Shown here: one piece after another, positions 17,721-27,120 of the stretch | How the letters are laid out: every line of letters begins with the position of its first letter | How positions within the stretch are numbered: the stretch's first letter is position 1 | From: Thermogemmatispora sp042408735 | Lineage (GTDB): Bacteria; Chloroflexota; Ktedonobacteria; Ktedonobacterales; Ktedonobacteraceae | Direction: 5' to 3' | Assembly: GCF_042408735.1 (NCBI RefSeq) | Contig: NZ_JBHOQV010000126.1 | Coordinates: forward strand, 145,616 to 209,615 | Length of the DNA: 64,000 nucleotides | Notes under the pieces: generated by a model | What the model was told of the DNA's origin: nothing | The model's input: only the letters and a program-made list of their open reading frames with translations | Databases searched by the model: none | Made by a program: the position numbers and the translations under genes

Positions 17721-18458
17721 TTAGATGGGCTGCAGCAGGACGGTCATGAGGAGAGCCGCCCCCGCTCCGGCCAGGGTCCACAGCAAGGACCAGGGCGCGC
17801 CGGGCCGCTGGGCCGCAGGCAGAAGATGGCTGGCTCCCAAATAGAGCAGGAAGCCGCTGAAGAAGCCAAGATAGCGCGGCAGGAGCGCGGTCGGAAGGCT
17901 GATCCAGATGGTTGCCAGGGTCCCCAGCAGAGGTGTGCAGGCAAAGAAGAGCAGCCAGGCGAAGGCCTGCTGGCGGCTGCTGTGGTTGGCCAGCAAGAGG
18001 GCAACGGCGTTGAGTCCCTCCACAAGGTTGTGGAGAATGATGGCCCCGGCCAGGAGCAGCCCGGTGGCCGGGTTGACGACGAAGCCCAGGCTGATGGTCG
18101 CTCCCTCGAGCAGGCGATGGAGGGAGAAGAGCATGACGGAGACGACTCCGAGCAGGGGCCAGGGCGCGCTGGTGGCCGACGCCTGGCGCTGACTCTCCTG
18201 CCAGTGAAGGCTCAGTCTTTCGAGCAGATGGAAAGTAAAGAAGCCACCGGCCAGCGCGGCGAAGGCCGCAAAGCGCTCCTCTGGCAGGAGCGCCAGCACG
18301 CTAAAGAGGCGCGGCAGCCATTGGAAAGCCGCCAGGCCGACAAGGGCCCCAGCCGCAAAGGCCATGACCTGCTGGAGCTGCTCCCGCTGCCGCAGGGCGA
18401 CGATTCCCCCTGCACAGGTGGAGCAGAAGGCAATGATAGAGAGTAAGAGCGTGCTCAT
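17721..18458 (-). CDS. ZIP family metal transporter
   Basis: The 245-residue membrane protein has about eight hydrophobic segments and the two ZIP metal-binding motifs HRLLEG (114-119) and HNLVEG (143-148). ZIP proteins import zinc, iron or related divalent metals into the cytoplasm. I start it at ATG 18458, directly before the first TM helix (MSTLLLSIIAF). An alternative ATG at 18590 has AAGGAG 4 nt upstream and would add 44 polar residues. The usual His-rich cytoplasmic loop is replaced by a short HWQESQRQASAT segment. Confidence 0.88.
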   Translation of the reverse strand: MSTLLLSIIAFCSTCAGGIVALRQREQLQQVMAFAAGALVGLAAFQWLPRLFSVLALLPEERFAAFAALAGGFFTFHLLERLSLHWQESQRQASATSAPWPLLGVVSVMLFSLHRLLEGATISLGFVVNPATGLLLAGAIILHNLVEGLNAVALLLANHSSRQQAFAWLLFFACTPLLGTLATIWISLPTALLPRYLGFFSGFLLYLGASHLLPAAQRPGAPWSLLWTLAGAGAALLMTVLLQPI

Positions 18459-18911
18459 CCCCAGGTCCTCACTCCTCAACCGGAAATAGCCAACTGAGAG
18501 ATCCGCGCGTTGTGCGGCATTGCCTCCGACAGCACTGGCGGCAGGTCGCCAGGAGATGCTCCCTGGCTCTTTCTCTAACAGTGATATCATATCGCTCCTT
18601 TTCAAAGCAATGCATTTCCGATGATCTCGCTCCTAATATAAGCCGCTTGCTTGCCTGCTGACGAGAGAGAGCAAGGAGAGGTCGGGCCGGACCTGAAGAG
18701 ACCAGGGTCAGGAATCCAGGGCCGAGATCTGCGAGTAGACGAGGAGGAGAGCAGGGGAGGCAAGAGGGGAAAGTCGGGACAAGCGTCAGGATCTGAGTGG
18801 GTACTTGCCTGCACCGGGCGCCGCAGCGCCCGCTTCCCTACCACCTCCCTACCGCTTCAGGCCAGAGGTCGCTCGCCGAGTTACATCGGCGACGAGAGAC
18901 AGGCCGCCTTT
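18459..18911. other. Intergenic region upstream of the ZIP gene
   Basis: It contains the possible N-terminal extension of the ZIP gene (to 18590) and otherwise nothing I can assign. No terminator is evident after the response-regulator gene. Confidence 0.4.
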
Positions 18912-19334
18912 TCAAACGGCGTTAGGGGCACTTAGAAGGGCATCGATGGCCGCTGTCAGGGTCTGGAGCTTAAAGGGCTTCTCGACGACCATTGCCCGAG
19001 GGGCAATGCTTCTGGCCTGTTCAATCTCACTGGCTGGCGCCGCAGTGCAGAGAATGAGAGGAAGGTTGCGCGTCTGAGGATGGGCCCGCAGCCGCCGAAG
19101 GACGTCTTCGCCGGGTATGTCGGGCATGTAGAGGTCGAGGATGAGTAGATCGATCGGCAGGGGGTCGGGCGTACGCTCCGCCATGTCTGGGGAGGCCGAC
19201 CTCTCTGCCAGGAGAGCCTCCAGGCACTCACGTGGATGGCGATAATGCACCACGCGATGACCGGCAAAGTCTAGCAAGGTCGCGCAAAGCTTCGCGATGC
19301 GCGGATTATCTTCCAGCAGGCCAACCTGCGCCAT
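18912..19334 (-). CDS. Single-domain response regulator
   Basis: The 140-residue protein is a stand-alone CheY-like receiver. It has the acidic pair E8-D9, the phosphoacceptor D67 (LLILDLYMPD), T97 and K119 (EKPF). There is no output domain. GAAGG lies close upstream of the ATG. No histidine kinase is adjacent, so its partner is encoded elsewhere. A near-consensus promoter lies about 115 bp upstream. Confidence 0.92.
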   Translation of the reverse strand: MAQVGLLEDNPRIAKLCATLLDFAGHRVVHYRHPRECLEALLAERSASPDMAERTPDPLPIDLLILDLYMPDIPGEDVLRRLRAHPQTRNLPLILCTAAPASEIEQARSIAPRAMVVEKPFKLQTLTAAIDALLSAPNAV

Positions 19335-19455
19335 ATTGCTACCTTCTCGCTTACGAAAGCAGACCTGTTGCCTGTTCTTTCAGACAGAAAGGGTGACAGA
19401 CAACGTCCTGCAAATCTGGTGATGGTTCTCCTTTGCTTAACACATCCCGTTCAAG

Positions 19456-19485
19456 ATTGTAGTGTTCTTGATAGACGCATGTCAA
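19456..19485 (-). promoter_or_regulatory. Promoter of the response regulator gene
   Basis: On the minus strand TTGACA (19485-19480) and TACAAT (19461-19456) are 18 bp apart. Confidence 0.75.
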
Positions 19486-19531
19486 GATAGTGTTGCGCCT
19501 GCGAAGGGTGCAAGCTATGTCTTGCGTCGCC

Positions 19532-19560
19532 TCGACGGGCCGCCGTCAATGCTGTACAAT
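19532..19560 (+). promoter_or_regulatory. Possible promoter for the 19817 gene
   Basis: TCGACG (19532-19537) and TACAAT (19555-19560) are 17 bp apart. The rest of the 19335-19816 gap holds no supported gene; a short open frame at 19591-19845 lacks an RBS. Confidence 0.4.
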
Positions 19561-19816
19561 GCCTTCAGATAAGAAGGAGAAAGGCAGCCTGTGTGGCGAG
19601 GCCGCCGCTCTGCCGCTCTGATGCGCCGCTTCCAGATCGTCCATTCCATCGCACAGGCCAGCGATCTGCCTCCGGGGTCTGGACTTCCTCCTACCAGGCT
19701 GGTCGGGCGCGCTTCTGCCCGGCCCGCCAGGATCCGCTTCGCCGCGGCGCCATCGGGGCCAACTAGTACACAAGCCAAGCAAAGCAATCAGGACGCAAGG
19801 TCTGACAAAGGAACCT

Positions 19817-20281
19817 ATGAGCGAGAGCGAACAGGAACAGGGTAAAACACTCCCCGTCAGCGTGGTCCGCTTCGGTCTGGGCAAGGAGATCCAGCTCTAT
19901 CCAGAGGAGCTGGCGGTGGTGAAGCGCGAGGAGGGCGAGGAGACACGCATCCCCCTGGCCGAGATCCAGCGTTTGATCTTGATGCCGGGCGATCCGAATC
20001 CCGCCAGGCTGATCCTGCTGGCTGATCTTGACGAGCATGAGACGGTGATGCTGGCCGAGGGAATGAGCAATGTACGCGATTTCCGCGCAATGCTCCCACG
20101 CCTGCGCGAGCTGGCGCCGCATATTCAATTCGATCCCCCAGATATGGAGGAGCAGCTTCGCCAGGCGCTCAATACGCGCCGCGCCTGGACTTTGACCTGC
20201 TATGGCGCTATTCTCCTGGTCTGCATCTTACTCTACGCGATTTATTTGTTGGTGGCCTATATCGGCAGTCATCACCCATGA
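19817..20281 (+). CDS. Hypothetical protein with soluble PH-like domain and C-terminal TM helix
   Basis: The 154-residue protein has a beta-rich N-terminal part (residues 10-95: LPVSVVRFGLGKEIQLYPEE..., IPLAEIQRLILMP) resembling small PH/GRAM-like domains, then one TM helix at about 125-147. It would be tail-anchored with the soluble part inside the cell. I do not recognise a named family. It is convergent with the BNR-repeat gene. Confidence 0.6.
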   Translation: MSESEQEQGKTLPVSVVRFGLGKEIQLYPEELAVVKREEGEETRIPLAEIQRLILMPGDPNPARLILLADLDEHETVMLAEGMSNVRDFRAMLPRLRELAPHIQFDPPDMEEQLRQALNTRRAWTLTCYGAILLVCILLYAIYLLVAYIGSHHP

Positions 20282-20362
20282 GGAGAGCAGATCGACCACC
20301 GCAGCGGCTCTCGCCAGGCCCGCCAGCAGAGCCGGCAGGGGAGAGCCTCGCGCTGCCGACCG

Positions 20363-21721
20363 CTAGCGCTGCTCAGAGGGCGACTCCCCTCCTTGCCGAT
20401 GCGGGGGTACGGCCGGCGGCAGGCGCTGCCCGGCCTCCCGCTCTTGGGCGGAAGGCCGCCCGTTCTGCCCCGCCGGGGGCGGGGAGACTCTGAGCAGCCC
20501 GCGCCGGTGACGGCGGTTGCTGCGCGTGAGCCAATAGAGCAGGGCGAAAAAGACTGCCGCCAGAAGCAGAGGAATAAGGCCGTTGCTGTTCCAACCGCCG
20601 CTACTGCCGGGGAAGACGTAGACGTCATCGACGGCGGCGTAGAGCTGGCTGTAGTCGCTAGCCCCCAGGGCCAGGGCATAGACCTGGCGATTCTTGGGCA
20701 GACCGCCGCTGCCGATGACCGCGCTCCAGACCTGTCCGCTGTCGTTGCTGCGCAGGACGCCGATGCTGGTGCCCAGGTAGAGGGTGGTTGGCGTGCGAAA
20801 GTCGATCAGGATAGCGCGCACGCTGAGGCGCGCCAGGCCCTCTTTGTTGCGCTGCCAGCTTGCCCCATTGTCGTGAGAGAGAAAGATACCCTGATCGGTA
20901 CCGGCAAAGACCAGGTTCGGCTCGCCCCCGCTGAGGGCCGCCGGGCGTACACGGTAGACGGTGATGCCCGCTGGCAGGCCACGGCTGACAGCCTGCCAGC
21001 TCCGCCCATCATCGTCGGAGCGGTAGATGCCGCCGACAGTGGCCGCCCAGAGTCGCCCCTGATCGCTCACGTCGACCAGGTCATTGATCGGCTGGCCCGC
21101 CGGGAGGCCCCGATTGGCAGCCTGCCAGTGCTCCCCCCCATCGCTGCTTACAAAGACCCCATGACGGGCCGTACCAACGTAGAGGAGGCTAGCCCGCTCC
21201 AGATCAACGGCCAGGGCCGTGCAACTGTCGGCTGGGAGGCCCCGACTGGCAGCCTGCCAGTGCTCCCCCCCATCGCTGCTTACAAAGACCCCGCGATCGC
21301 TGGCGGCATAGAGACGACGTTCGCTGGCGTCAAAGCTGAGGGCATTCACCGCCAGCGGCAGAGGCAGACCGCGGTTACGCGCCTGCCAGTGCTGACCGGC
21401 GTCGTTGCTGGCAAAGATCCCCGCCTGGGCGTCACCGGCATAGAGCTGAAGCGGGTTGGCGGGGTTTACCACTAAGACCCGGATATGTTCCTGCTGCAGG
21501 CCGGTGGATTCCCAGGCCCCCCCAGCCAGAATGCCGCTGCTGGGAGCACAGGCCGCCAGGAGCGAGAGGAGCGCTCCCACGATGAGCATCCAGAGCAGGC
21601 CAGGGGCACGCCATGAGGGCCAGCGCCGCCAATGGCTAGAGCAGAGCGCTTGCTGCCGCAGCCTTTTACGAGCGGCGGCGGATGACCCGCTGGACGTAGA
21701 TAACGGTCTCGTGAATCTCAT
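20363..21721 (-). CDS. BNR/Asp-box repeat lipoprotein (beta-propeller), Ycf48-like
   Basis: The 452-residue protein has a positively charged N-terminus, a hydrophobic stretch and lipobox LLAAC (about 54-58). Six Asp-box motifs of the form SxDxGxxW follow (SNDAGQHW, SSDGGEHW twice, SDDDGRSW, SHDNGASW, SNDSGQVW), predicting an extracellular beta-propeller. A second TM helix near 385-402 and an Arg/Pro-rich tail suggest the C-terminus returns to the cytoplasm. The first ATG (21721) overlaps the upstream zinc-ribbon gene by 56 bp; an internal ATG at 21589 is the alternative. Two blades share 46 bp of identical DNA, a recent duplication. Confidence 0.78.
   Translation of the reverse strand: MRFTRPLSTSSGSSAAARKRLRQQALCSSHWRRWPSWRAPGLLWMLIVGALLSLLAACAPSSGILAGGAWESTGLQQEHIRVLVVNPANPLQLYAGDAQAGIFASNDAGQHWQARNRGLPLPLAVNALSFDASERRLYAASDRGVFVSSDGGEHWQAASRGLPADSCTALAVDLERASLLYVGTARHGVFVSSDGGEHWQAANRGLPAGQPINDLVDVSDQGRLWAATVGGIYRSDDDGRSWQAVSRGLPAGITVYRVRPAALSGGEPNLVFAGTDQGIFLSHDNGASWQRNKEGLARLSVRAILIDFRTPTTLYLGTSIGVLRSNDSGQVWSAVIGSGGLPKNRQVYALALGASDYSQLYAAVDDVYVFPGSSGGWNSNGLIPLLLAAVFFALLYWLTRSNRRHRRGLLRVSPPPAGQNGRPSAQEREAGQRLPPAVPPHRQGGESPSEQR
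21115..21292. repeat. Pair of 46-bp identical direct repeats inside the BNR gene
   Basis: 21115-21160 and 21247-21292 are identical and 132 bp (44 codons) apart, one propeller repeat. Similarity continues a further 13 bp upstream of each copy with few changes. Each copy encodes the Asp box SSDGGEHWQAA. Confidence 0.85.
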
Positions 21722-22079
21722 AGCCCCGTGGCAACTTGGGCGCCTTCGCGGATGACAGCGGCTCCAGCGGCTTCAGATGACTGAGCAGCGGCAGCGCCTG
21801 GGCTGCCTGGCGTCCGGCACCCGCAGAGCGCGCTAGCAGCGAAGTCAGGCGCCTCCGTAGCAGCTCCAGGCCTACCCCTACCGCCAAGGCTCCTACCCCG
21901 GCGGCCACCCCCTGGACTGGACCGCGCAGAGCCGCCGGCCATTGCAGCCGGCGCGGCTCCAGGGCAGGCCGCGGCCTGGTCACCAGGCTGCGCGAGACCG
22001 GGATCACCAGTTCAGCTCCACAGACCGGACACCGCTGGTCCTCCGGAGCGCAACTGGCTTGACATTCAGGACAGACCAT
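21666..22079 (-). CDS. Zinc-ribbon protein with one hydrophobic segment
   Basis: The 137-residue protein opens with a double CxxC zinc ribbon (CPEC and CPVC within residues 3-21), followed by an Arg/Pro-rich stretch, a hydrophobic helix (about 55-72) and a basic C-terminus ending YEIHETVIYVQRVIRRRS. GGGAGGAG lies just before the ATG. It overlaps the start of the BNR-repeat lipoprotein gene, so the two are probably one operon. The function is unknown. Confidence 0.72.
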   Translation of the reverse strand: MVCPECQASCAPEDQRCPVCGAELVIPVSRSLVTRPRPALEPRRLQWPAALRGPVQGVAAGVGALAVGVGLELLRRRLTSLLARSAGAGRQAAQALPLLSHLKPLEPLSSAKAPKLPRGYEIHETVIYVQRVIRRRS

Positions 22080-22185
22080 TGCTCTCCTCCCTTACGCTTA
22101 CGTCCTTCATGTTCGTCATGTTCGCTTGACTCCCAGGTACAGAAATAGAACGGGCCGAGGCAGAGCCTGGTTTCGTTCCCCCGCC

Positions 22186-23397
22186 CTAGCTCTGGCCAGA
22201 GCGAGACCGCTCCTGTAGGATCTCCTCCAGCGCGGCAATCACAATGGCGTTCTCCTCGATCGTATTGTAGAAGTAGGGGGAGATGCGCACGAGACCGGGG
22301 CGCGAATCAACCACAATGTCGCGCTTGATTAGTTCGGCGACCACCTGCTCGGGCTGCTCTACCTCCAACATGACGATCGAGCTGCGCCGCTCCGGCTCGC
22401 GGGGAGCCCGCACCTGCCAGCCATGCTCGCGGGCCCTGGCGATCAGATCGTTGGTCAGGTAACGCGTGCGCTCGCAGATGGTCTCAACCCCAATCTCGCG
22501 CACAATCTCCATGCCCGCATTGGCAACATAGACAGAAGGCACCGCCGGCGTCCCCAGCTCGATCCGGGCTGCGTCCGGGCGAAAGGCCAGCTCGCGCGTC
22601 TTGAACTGGAACTGCTCACGATGGCCGAACCAGCCAGCTATCGTCGGCTCCAACTGCGAAAGCAGCCCCTCACGGATATAGACAAAGGCCAGGCCCGGCC
22701 CTCCCATCAGCCACTTCAGGGTGCCGCTCACCAGAATATCGATGTCCATAGCCTCGACATCGATGGGGATCTGCCCCGTGCCCTGGTAGTCATCGATCAG
22801 CAGGTAGGCCCCCTGCTTGTGGGCAATGTCGGCCACGGCCCGCACATCCTGGATGTAGCCACTGGTATAGAAGACGCGCGAAGTGGCTACCAGCAGCGTG
22901 CGCTCGTCGACCTTCTCCTCGAACAGCTCCGGGGGCGTGTAAATGCGGTCGGGACTTTCGACAAAGACGCACTCGACTCCCAGGCGCTGCTTGGCCAGCC
23001 ACTGGTAGGCGAGGGTGGGAAAGTCCATGTCGGCCAATACAACCTTGTTGCGCTGACGATAATCAAAGGCGCTGGCAATCGCCCCAAGGGCCACGGAGAC
23101 ATTGGGCGCCAGAGCTACTTCGTGCGGCTCCGCGCCAATGATGGCCGCGAACTGACGCCGCGCCCGTTCTAGCTCACCCAGCCAAAGCTCGTACCAGGCA
23201 TGCGCCCCCCATTCGTTCCAGCGCTCCATAAATTCGGCCAGACGCGCCATCCCGCGCTGCGAGAGGGCCCCCAGCGAGCAGCTATTGAGATAGGTCTTGC
23301 GCTGGAGAATGGGGAACTCCTGCCGATAGCTCTCTAGCTCAGGATGCTCTACCGCAGGCGGTGCCGGATACGGCACACGCGACGCATCCGTGGTCAT
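22186..23397 (-). CDS. Aminotransferase class V-fold PLP enzyme
   Basis: The 403-residue protein is a class V (NifS/kynureninase-like fold) PLP enzyme. K228 in SGTLKWLMGG is the likely Schiff-base lysine, preceded by the cofactor-binding LLIDDYQGTG (Asp in strand 6). The N-terminal YLNSCSLGALS segment is typical of the group that includes kynureninase and isopenicillin-N epimerase-like proteins. Start ATG 23397 follows AAGGAG at 9-nt spacing; two earlier in-frame starts are worse. The exact reaction is not assignable. It is downstream of a cysteine desulfurase and an amino-acid decarboxylase, all leftward. Confidence 0.85.
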   Translation of the reverse strand: MTTDASRVPYPAPPAVEHPELESYRQEFPILQRKTYLNSCSLGALSQRGMARLAEFMERWNEWGAHAWYELWLGELERARRQFAAIIGAEPHEVALAPNVSVALGAIASAFDYRQRNKVVLADMDFPTLAYQWLAKQRLGVECVFVESPDRIYTPPELFEEKVDERTLLVATSRVFYTSGYIQDVRAVADIAHKQGAYLLIDDYQGTGQIPIDVEAMDIDILVSGTLKWLMGGPGLAFVYIREGLLSQLEPTIAGWFGHREQFQFKTRELAFRPDAARIELGTPAVPSVYVANAGMEIVREIGVETICERTRYLTNDLIARAREHGWQVRAPREPERRSSIVMLEVEQPEQVVAELIKRDIVVDSRPGLVRISPYFYNTIEENAIVIAALEEILQERSRSGQS

Positions 23398-23884
23398 GGC
23401 TGCTTGCTCCTTGCTCATGTCTTTGCAGGTTGCCTGTGGTGTGGCGTGGACCACCGCTGTGCTGAGGTGTTCAGGCCATATGTAAGTCAGCCCGGCTCAG
23501 CCTGTCCACACCTGGAAGGGCCTGGCGATCTAGCCAGGGCCGGCCCGCTGGCCGTGGCACCGGAAGAGGGTCCGCCGCGGGGGACCTCGTTAGCAGCCTC
23601 AATCCCTGCCTCCAGCCCGGCCCAGCGCCGGACTGCAGAGTGCTGAAGACAAGACGTCGGGGCCTGGTCTCGTCCACGCAGCCCCTTTTTCGGCTCTCTT
23701 TCTATCTATTCTAGCTATTCTCGCGATGCTCAGGTCCCCCTTCATCCCCCCGGCCCCATCGGCATCCGCTACTAGCGCAGAGTATAGCAGATCCGCCGTT
23801 CCTTGTCCTCCTCCCACCACCCCACCTCGGAGGTCGGGGGGCAAGAGCAGCCAGACTGGCATTCCTCCTATCTATCTAGTCTAT
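23398..23884. other. Intergenic region with TCTA microsatellites
   Basis: This 487-bp gap between two leftward PLP genes holds TCTA-type repeats near 23700-23722 and 23868-23890. I see no gene, clear promoter or terminator. Confidence 0.4.
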
Positions 23885-25069
23885 CTAGACCTGCCCCCGG
23901 CGCATCAGAGTTCCGATGCTACGCAGCAGCGCGACCGCGGCCCGCTCGACCTCGTCGACGCGGCTCCAGCGTCCGAGCGTCAGACGCAAGGCCCCCAGGG
24001 CACGCTCACGGCTCAGTCCCATCGCCAGGAGGACCGGCGAGGGGTCGGCGCTGCCTTCATGGCAGGCTGAGCCGGTTGAAGCCGCAACCTCGGGCGTGGC
24101 CGCCAGAATCTCCTCGCCGCTGAGACCGGCGACGCTGACATTGAGGGTGTTGGGCAGGCGCTCCTCGGGATGGCCGTTGAGCTGGAGACGCTCGCCCAGG
24201 CCCTCGTGCAGGCGCTGCCAGAGCAGATCGCGCAGGCGTTGCAAGCGGGCCCTTTCCGAGGACAGACGCTCAGCCGCCAGGCGGCAGGCAGCCCCCAGGG
24301 CTACGCAGGCCGCCACGTTCTCGGTTCCGGCTCGCAGGCCACGCTCCTGCCCTCCTCCGTAGAGGACCGGCTCCAGGTCAAGGTTGAGGCCATGGCGGAC
24401 ATAGAGCGCACCGATCCCTTTGGGAGCATAGAGCTTGTGACCGGCCACCGTTAGCAGGTCTACACCCAGCTCGGCGACGGGCGTGGGGATCTTAGCCACG
24501 CTTTGCGCCGCGTCGCTGTGCACGAGCGCGCCGTAGCGGTGAGCAATGGCTGCGATCTCGACCAGCGGCTGCACTGTGCCGGTCTCGTTGTTGGCGTGCA
24601 TGATGCTCACCAGGATGGTGCGCCGATCGATCGCGCGCTCAACCTCTTCCGGCCGAACGCGCCCGTACTCGTCGACCGGCAGATAGGTGATGCGGAAGCC
24701 GTGGAGCCGCTCCAGGGCACGGCAGGTATTGAGGACCGCCGGATGCTCGCTGACCTGGGTAATGATATGGTCACCCTGCGTCCGCCGTGCCAGGGCCACG
24801 CCTCGCAAGGCCAGGTTGTCGCTCTCGGAGCCTCCCCCGGTGAAGATGATTTCCGCCGGCCTGCAGCCCAGCAGATCGGCCACCTCGGCCCGCGCGCGCT
24901 CGATGGCCTGATGGGCCACCCAACCGTAGCTATGAGCACTGGAGGGATTGCCGAAGTGCTCGCGCAGGTAGGGGAGCATGGCTTCAAGCACTACAGGATC
25001 GACCGGCGTGGTGGCATTGTAGTCGAGATAGATCGGGTCGCCGCGCAGTCCAGGATGGCGCAGGCTCAC
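23885..25069 (-). CDS. Cysteine desulfurase (NifS/IscS family)
   Basis: The 394-residue PLP enzyme removes sulfur from cysteine as a persulfide for Fe-S, thio-tRNA or related pathways; in organisms using selenocysteine such enzymes can also handle selenium. The PLP lysine is K212 (TVAGHKLYAPKGIG); the catalytic cysteine is C336 in STGSACHEGS. It starts at GTG with AAGGAGGT just upstream. Its short mobile-loop sequence SACHEGSADPSPVL is of the NifS/IscS (group I) type. It lies 62 bp after the decarboxylase gene, probably in one operon. No IscU or SufU is adjacent. Confidence 0.93.
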   Translation of the reverse strand: MSLRHPGLRGDPIYLDYNATTPVDPVVLEAMLPYLREHFGNPSSAHSYGWVAHQAIERARAEVADLLGCRPAEIIFTGGGSESDNLALRGVALARRTQGDHIITQVSEHPAVLNTCRALERLHGFRITYLPVDEYGRVRPEEVERAIDRRTILVSIMHANNETGTVQPLVEIAAIAHRYGALVHSDAAQSVAKIPTPVAELGVDLLTVAGHKLYAPKGIGALYVRHGLNLDLEPVLYGGGQERGLRAGTENVAACVALGAACRLAAERLSSERARLQRLRDLLWQRLHEGLGERLQLNGHPEERLPNTLNVSVAGLSGEEILAATPEVAASTGSACHEGSADPSPVLLAMGLSRERALGALRLTLGRWSRVDEVERAAVALLRSIGTLMRRGQV

Positions 25070-25131
25070 ACTGACCTCCTTCCTGACTCACTGTTGTTGT
25101 CAGCCTCCCTTTGATGCAAGGGCTGCGATGC

Positions 25132-26631
25132 CTAGAAGCCTCGGGCCAGCTCCTCCTGTAGTCCATCTTGCAGCTCACGCCAGAGGCCGCGCACGGTCTC
25201 CTCGCTGGTACGCAGGTTGCCGATGGCGGCCCGCAGGCTATATCTGCCGCGCAGCCTGGTATGCGAGAGAAAATAGTGGCCCGCCCCATTGATGCGATTG
25301 AGCAGGCGCTCGTTAAGGGAGGTCAACCGCTCTTCGTCGTCGAGACCACGCGGATGGGCCCGGAAGCAGACCGTACTGAAGGGAGTGGGGGCCAGACGCT
25401 CGAAGTCGGGGGCCTCGTCGATCCACTGCGCCAACAGGTGGCCAAGACGGATGTGCTCGCGCAAGCGGGCCTGCAGACCCTCCTGCCCAAAGTAGCGCAT
25501 GATCATCCAGAGCTTCAAGGCCCGGAAGCGCCGCCCAAGCGAGATCCCATAATCCATCAGATTGGGAGCCTCCTCCTCGGTGCGCAGGATCTCGAGGACT
25601 AGACTGAAGGTCGCCTTGACAATCTCGGGCTTGCGCGTGAAAAAGACGCTGCAGTCGAGCGGCGTGAAGAGCCACTTGTGAGGGTTGACGATAAAGCTGT
25701 CGGCCCGCTCGCAGCCAGCCAGGATATGGCGGTACTCCGGCAGCAAGGCGGCAGAGCCAGCGTACGAGGCATCGATGTGCAGCCAGAGACCATAGCGCTC
25801 GCAGAGATCGGCGATCGCCGGAACCGGATCGACGCTGGTGGTAGAAGTTGTCCCAACGGTCGCCACGACGGCAAAGGGTCGCCAACCAGCCGCCAGGTCC
25901 TCTTTGATGGCCCGCTCCAGGGCGGCAACATCCATGCGGTATTCGTCATCGACAGGAATCTTGCGCAGCCCCTCCAGCCCCACACCCAGAACAATGCCAG
26001 CCTTGTCGACGGCGGAGTGAGCTTCCTGCGAGGCATAATAGCGCAGCCGCGGAACCTCGGGCCGCCCACTCATACCGCGCTGACGGATCTGGAGGTCGCT
26101 GAGAGCCTCGCGCGCCGCCGCCAGGGCGTAGAGCGTGCCAGCCGAGGCGGTGTCGTTGATGACCCCAAAGAGCGGCCCTGGCAAGCCAAGCATCTGTCGG
26201 AGCCAATCAAGGGCCACCTGCTCTAGCTCGGTGGCCGCCGGCGAGGTGCGCCAGAGCATGGCATTAACGTTGAGGGCCGCTGTCAGCATCTCGCCGAGGA
26301 TCCCCGGTCCGGAGCCGGTAATGCCAAAGAAAGCCATGAAGCCCGGCGCGTTCCAGTGGGTAATGCCGGGCAGGAGAATGCGCTCAAAGTCGGCAAGGAT
26401 GGCCTGCATCGATTCGGGCTGCTGCGGCGGCTGGGCCGGCAAGGCCCGCCGGATGTCGCCCGGCTGGGTGCGCGCCAGGACGGGATAGTCAGCGGCATGC
26501 TCGAGATAATCGGCCATCCAGTCAACCACCTGATGGGCATAGAGGCGAAAGCTGGCCGGGTCCATGTCGCCAGTGGCTTGCTCTTGCTGGGCAGAATCAA
26601 GGGCTGCTCGCTTCTGCTCTCTCTCTTCCAT
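25132..26631 (-). CDS. Group II PLP-dependent amino acid decarboxylase
   Basis: The 499-residue protein resembles aromatic-L-amino-acid/glutamate decarboxylases. It has the N-terminal FRLYAHQVVDWMADYLEH, PGFMAFFGITGSGPGILGEMLTAALNVN substrate-pocket region, SQEAHSAVDKA with the PLP-stacking His, DASYAGSAAL, and K319 in NPHKWLFTPLDCS. Such enzymes produce amines such as tyramine, phenethylamine or tryptamine; the substrate is not assigned. The ATG at 26631 is chosen to fit the family N-terminus; the RBS is weak. The downstream desulfurase follows after 62 bp. Confidence 0.9.
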   Translation of the reverse strand: MEEREQKRAALDSAQQEQATGDMDPASFRLYAHQVVDWMADYLEHAADYPVLARTQPGDIRRALPAQPPQQPESMQAILADFERILLPGITHWNAPGFMAFFGITGSGPGILGEMLTAALNVNAMLWRTSPAATELEQVALDWLRQMLGLPGPLFGVINDTASAGTLYALAAAREALSDLQIRQRGMSGRPEVPRLRYYASQEAHSAVDKAGIVLGVGLEGLRKIPVDDEYRMDVAALERAIKEDLAAGWRPFAVVATVGTTSTTSVDPVPAIADLCERYGLWLHIDASYAGSAALLPEYRHILAGCERADSFIVNPHKWLFTPLDCSVFFTRKPEIVKATFSLVLEILRTEEEAPNLMDYGISLGRRFRALKLWMIMRYFGQEGLQARLREHIRLGHLLAQWIDEAPDFERLAPTPFSTVCFRAHPRGLDDEERLTSLNERLLNRINGAGHYFLSHTRLRGRYSLRAAIGNLRTSEETVRGLWRELQDGLQEELARGF

Positions 26632-27120
26632 AGCCAGAATTCCTGCTCCTCTCGACATCAACGGCCTCGCCCCGCCTCCCACGGGCTTCCAGCCACCGGG
26701 GACTATGGCCCCGAGCAGAGTGCCGGAGACCTTGTCCGCGAGGCACTCGCCTGGCCAATCCCTCACCAGGTGAGAGCGAGAGCGGGAAACCCAGGAGCCG
26801 GACGAGGACCGATCGTTTAGATCTTATCACATCTGGCTTGAGGGAGGGGACGCCCCAGGCACCGGCTGGCCCCGGCGCTCTTCAGAGAAGAGGGAAGAGG
26901 ATAAGAAGAAGAGAAAGCGAGCCAGCCCCCAAGCCACCACCAGCATCCTCCCTCCCATGGTCTCGCCCTGTTCCTCATTCCTCCGATCACCAAGCAAGAG
27001 GGAGAAACTCAGAGAGAGAACAAAGGAGAGGAGAAGGAGGATGCTGCGGTGCTAGGCTAGCGCCGGCCCGCTGAGTAGATAGGCAATGATACGCGACTAC
27101 GGGCCTTGAGTGATCAGCTC
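26632..27120. other. Intergenic region with long purine-rich tract
   Basis: The plus strand from about 26880 to 27050 is strongly purine-rich (GAAGAG/GAGAGA strings). On the minus strand TGATAAGAT near 26821-26829 could be an extended -10 for the decarboxylase. No coding sequence is supported. Confidence 0.45.

Noticed and set aside
24503..25114. 203-codon plus-strand open frame
   Set aside because: It lies antisense to the cysteine desulfurase, whose catalytic residues are all intact.
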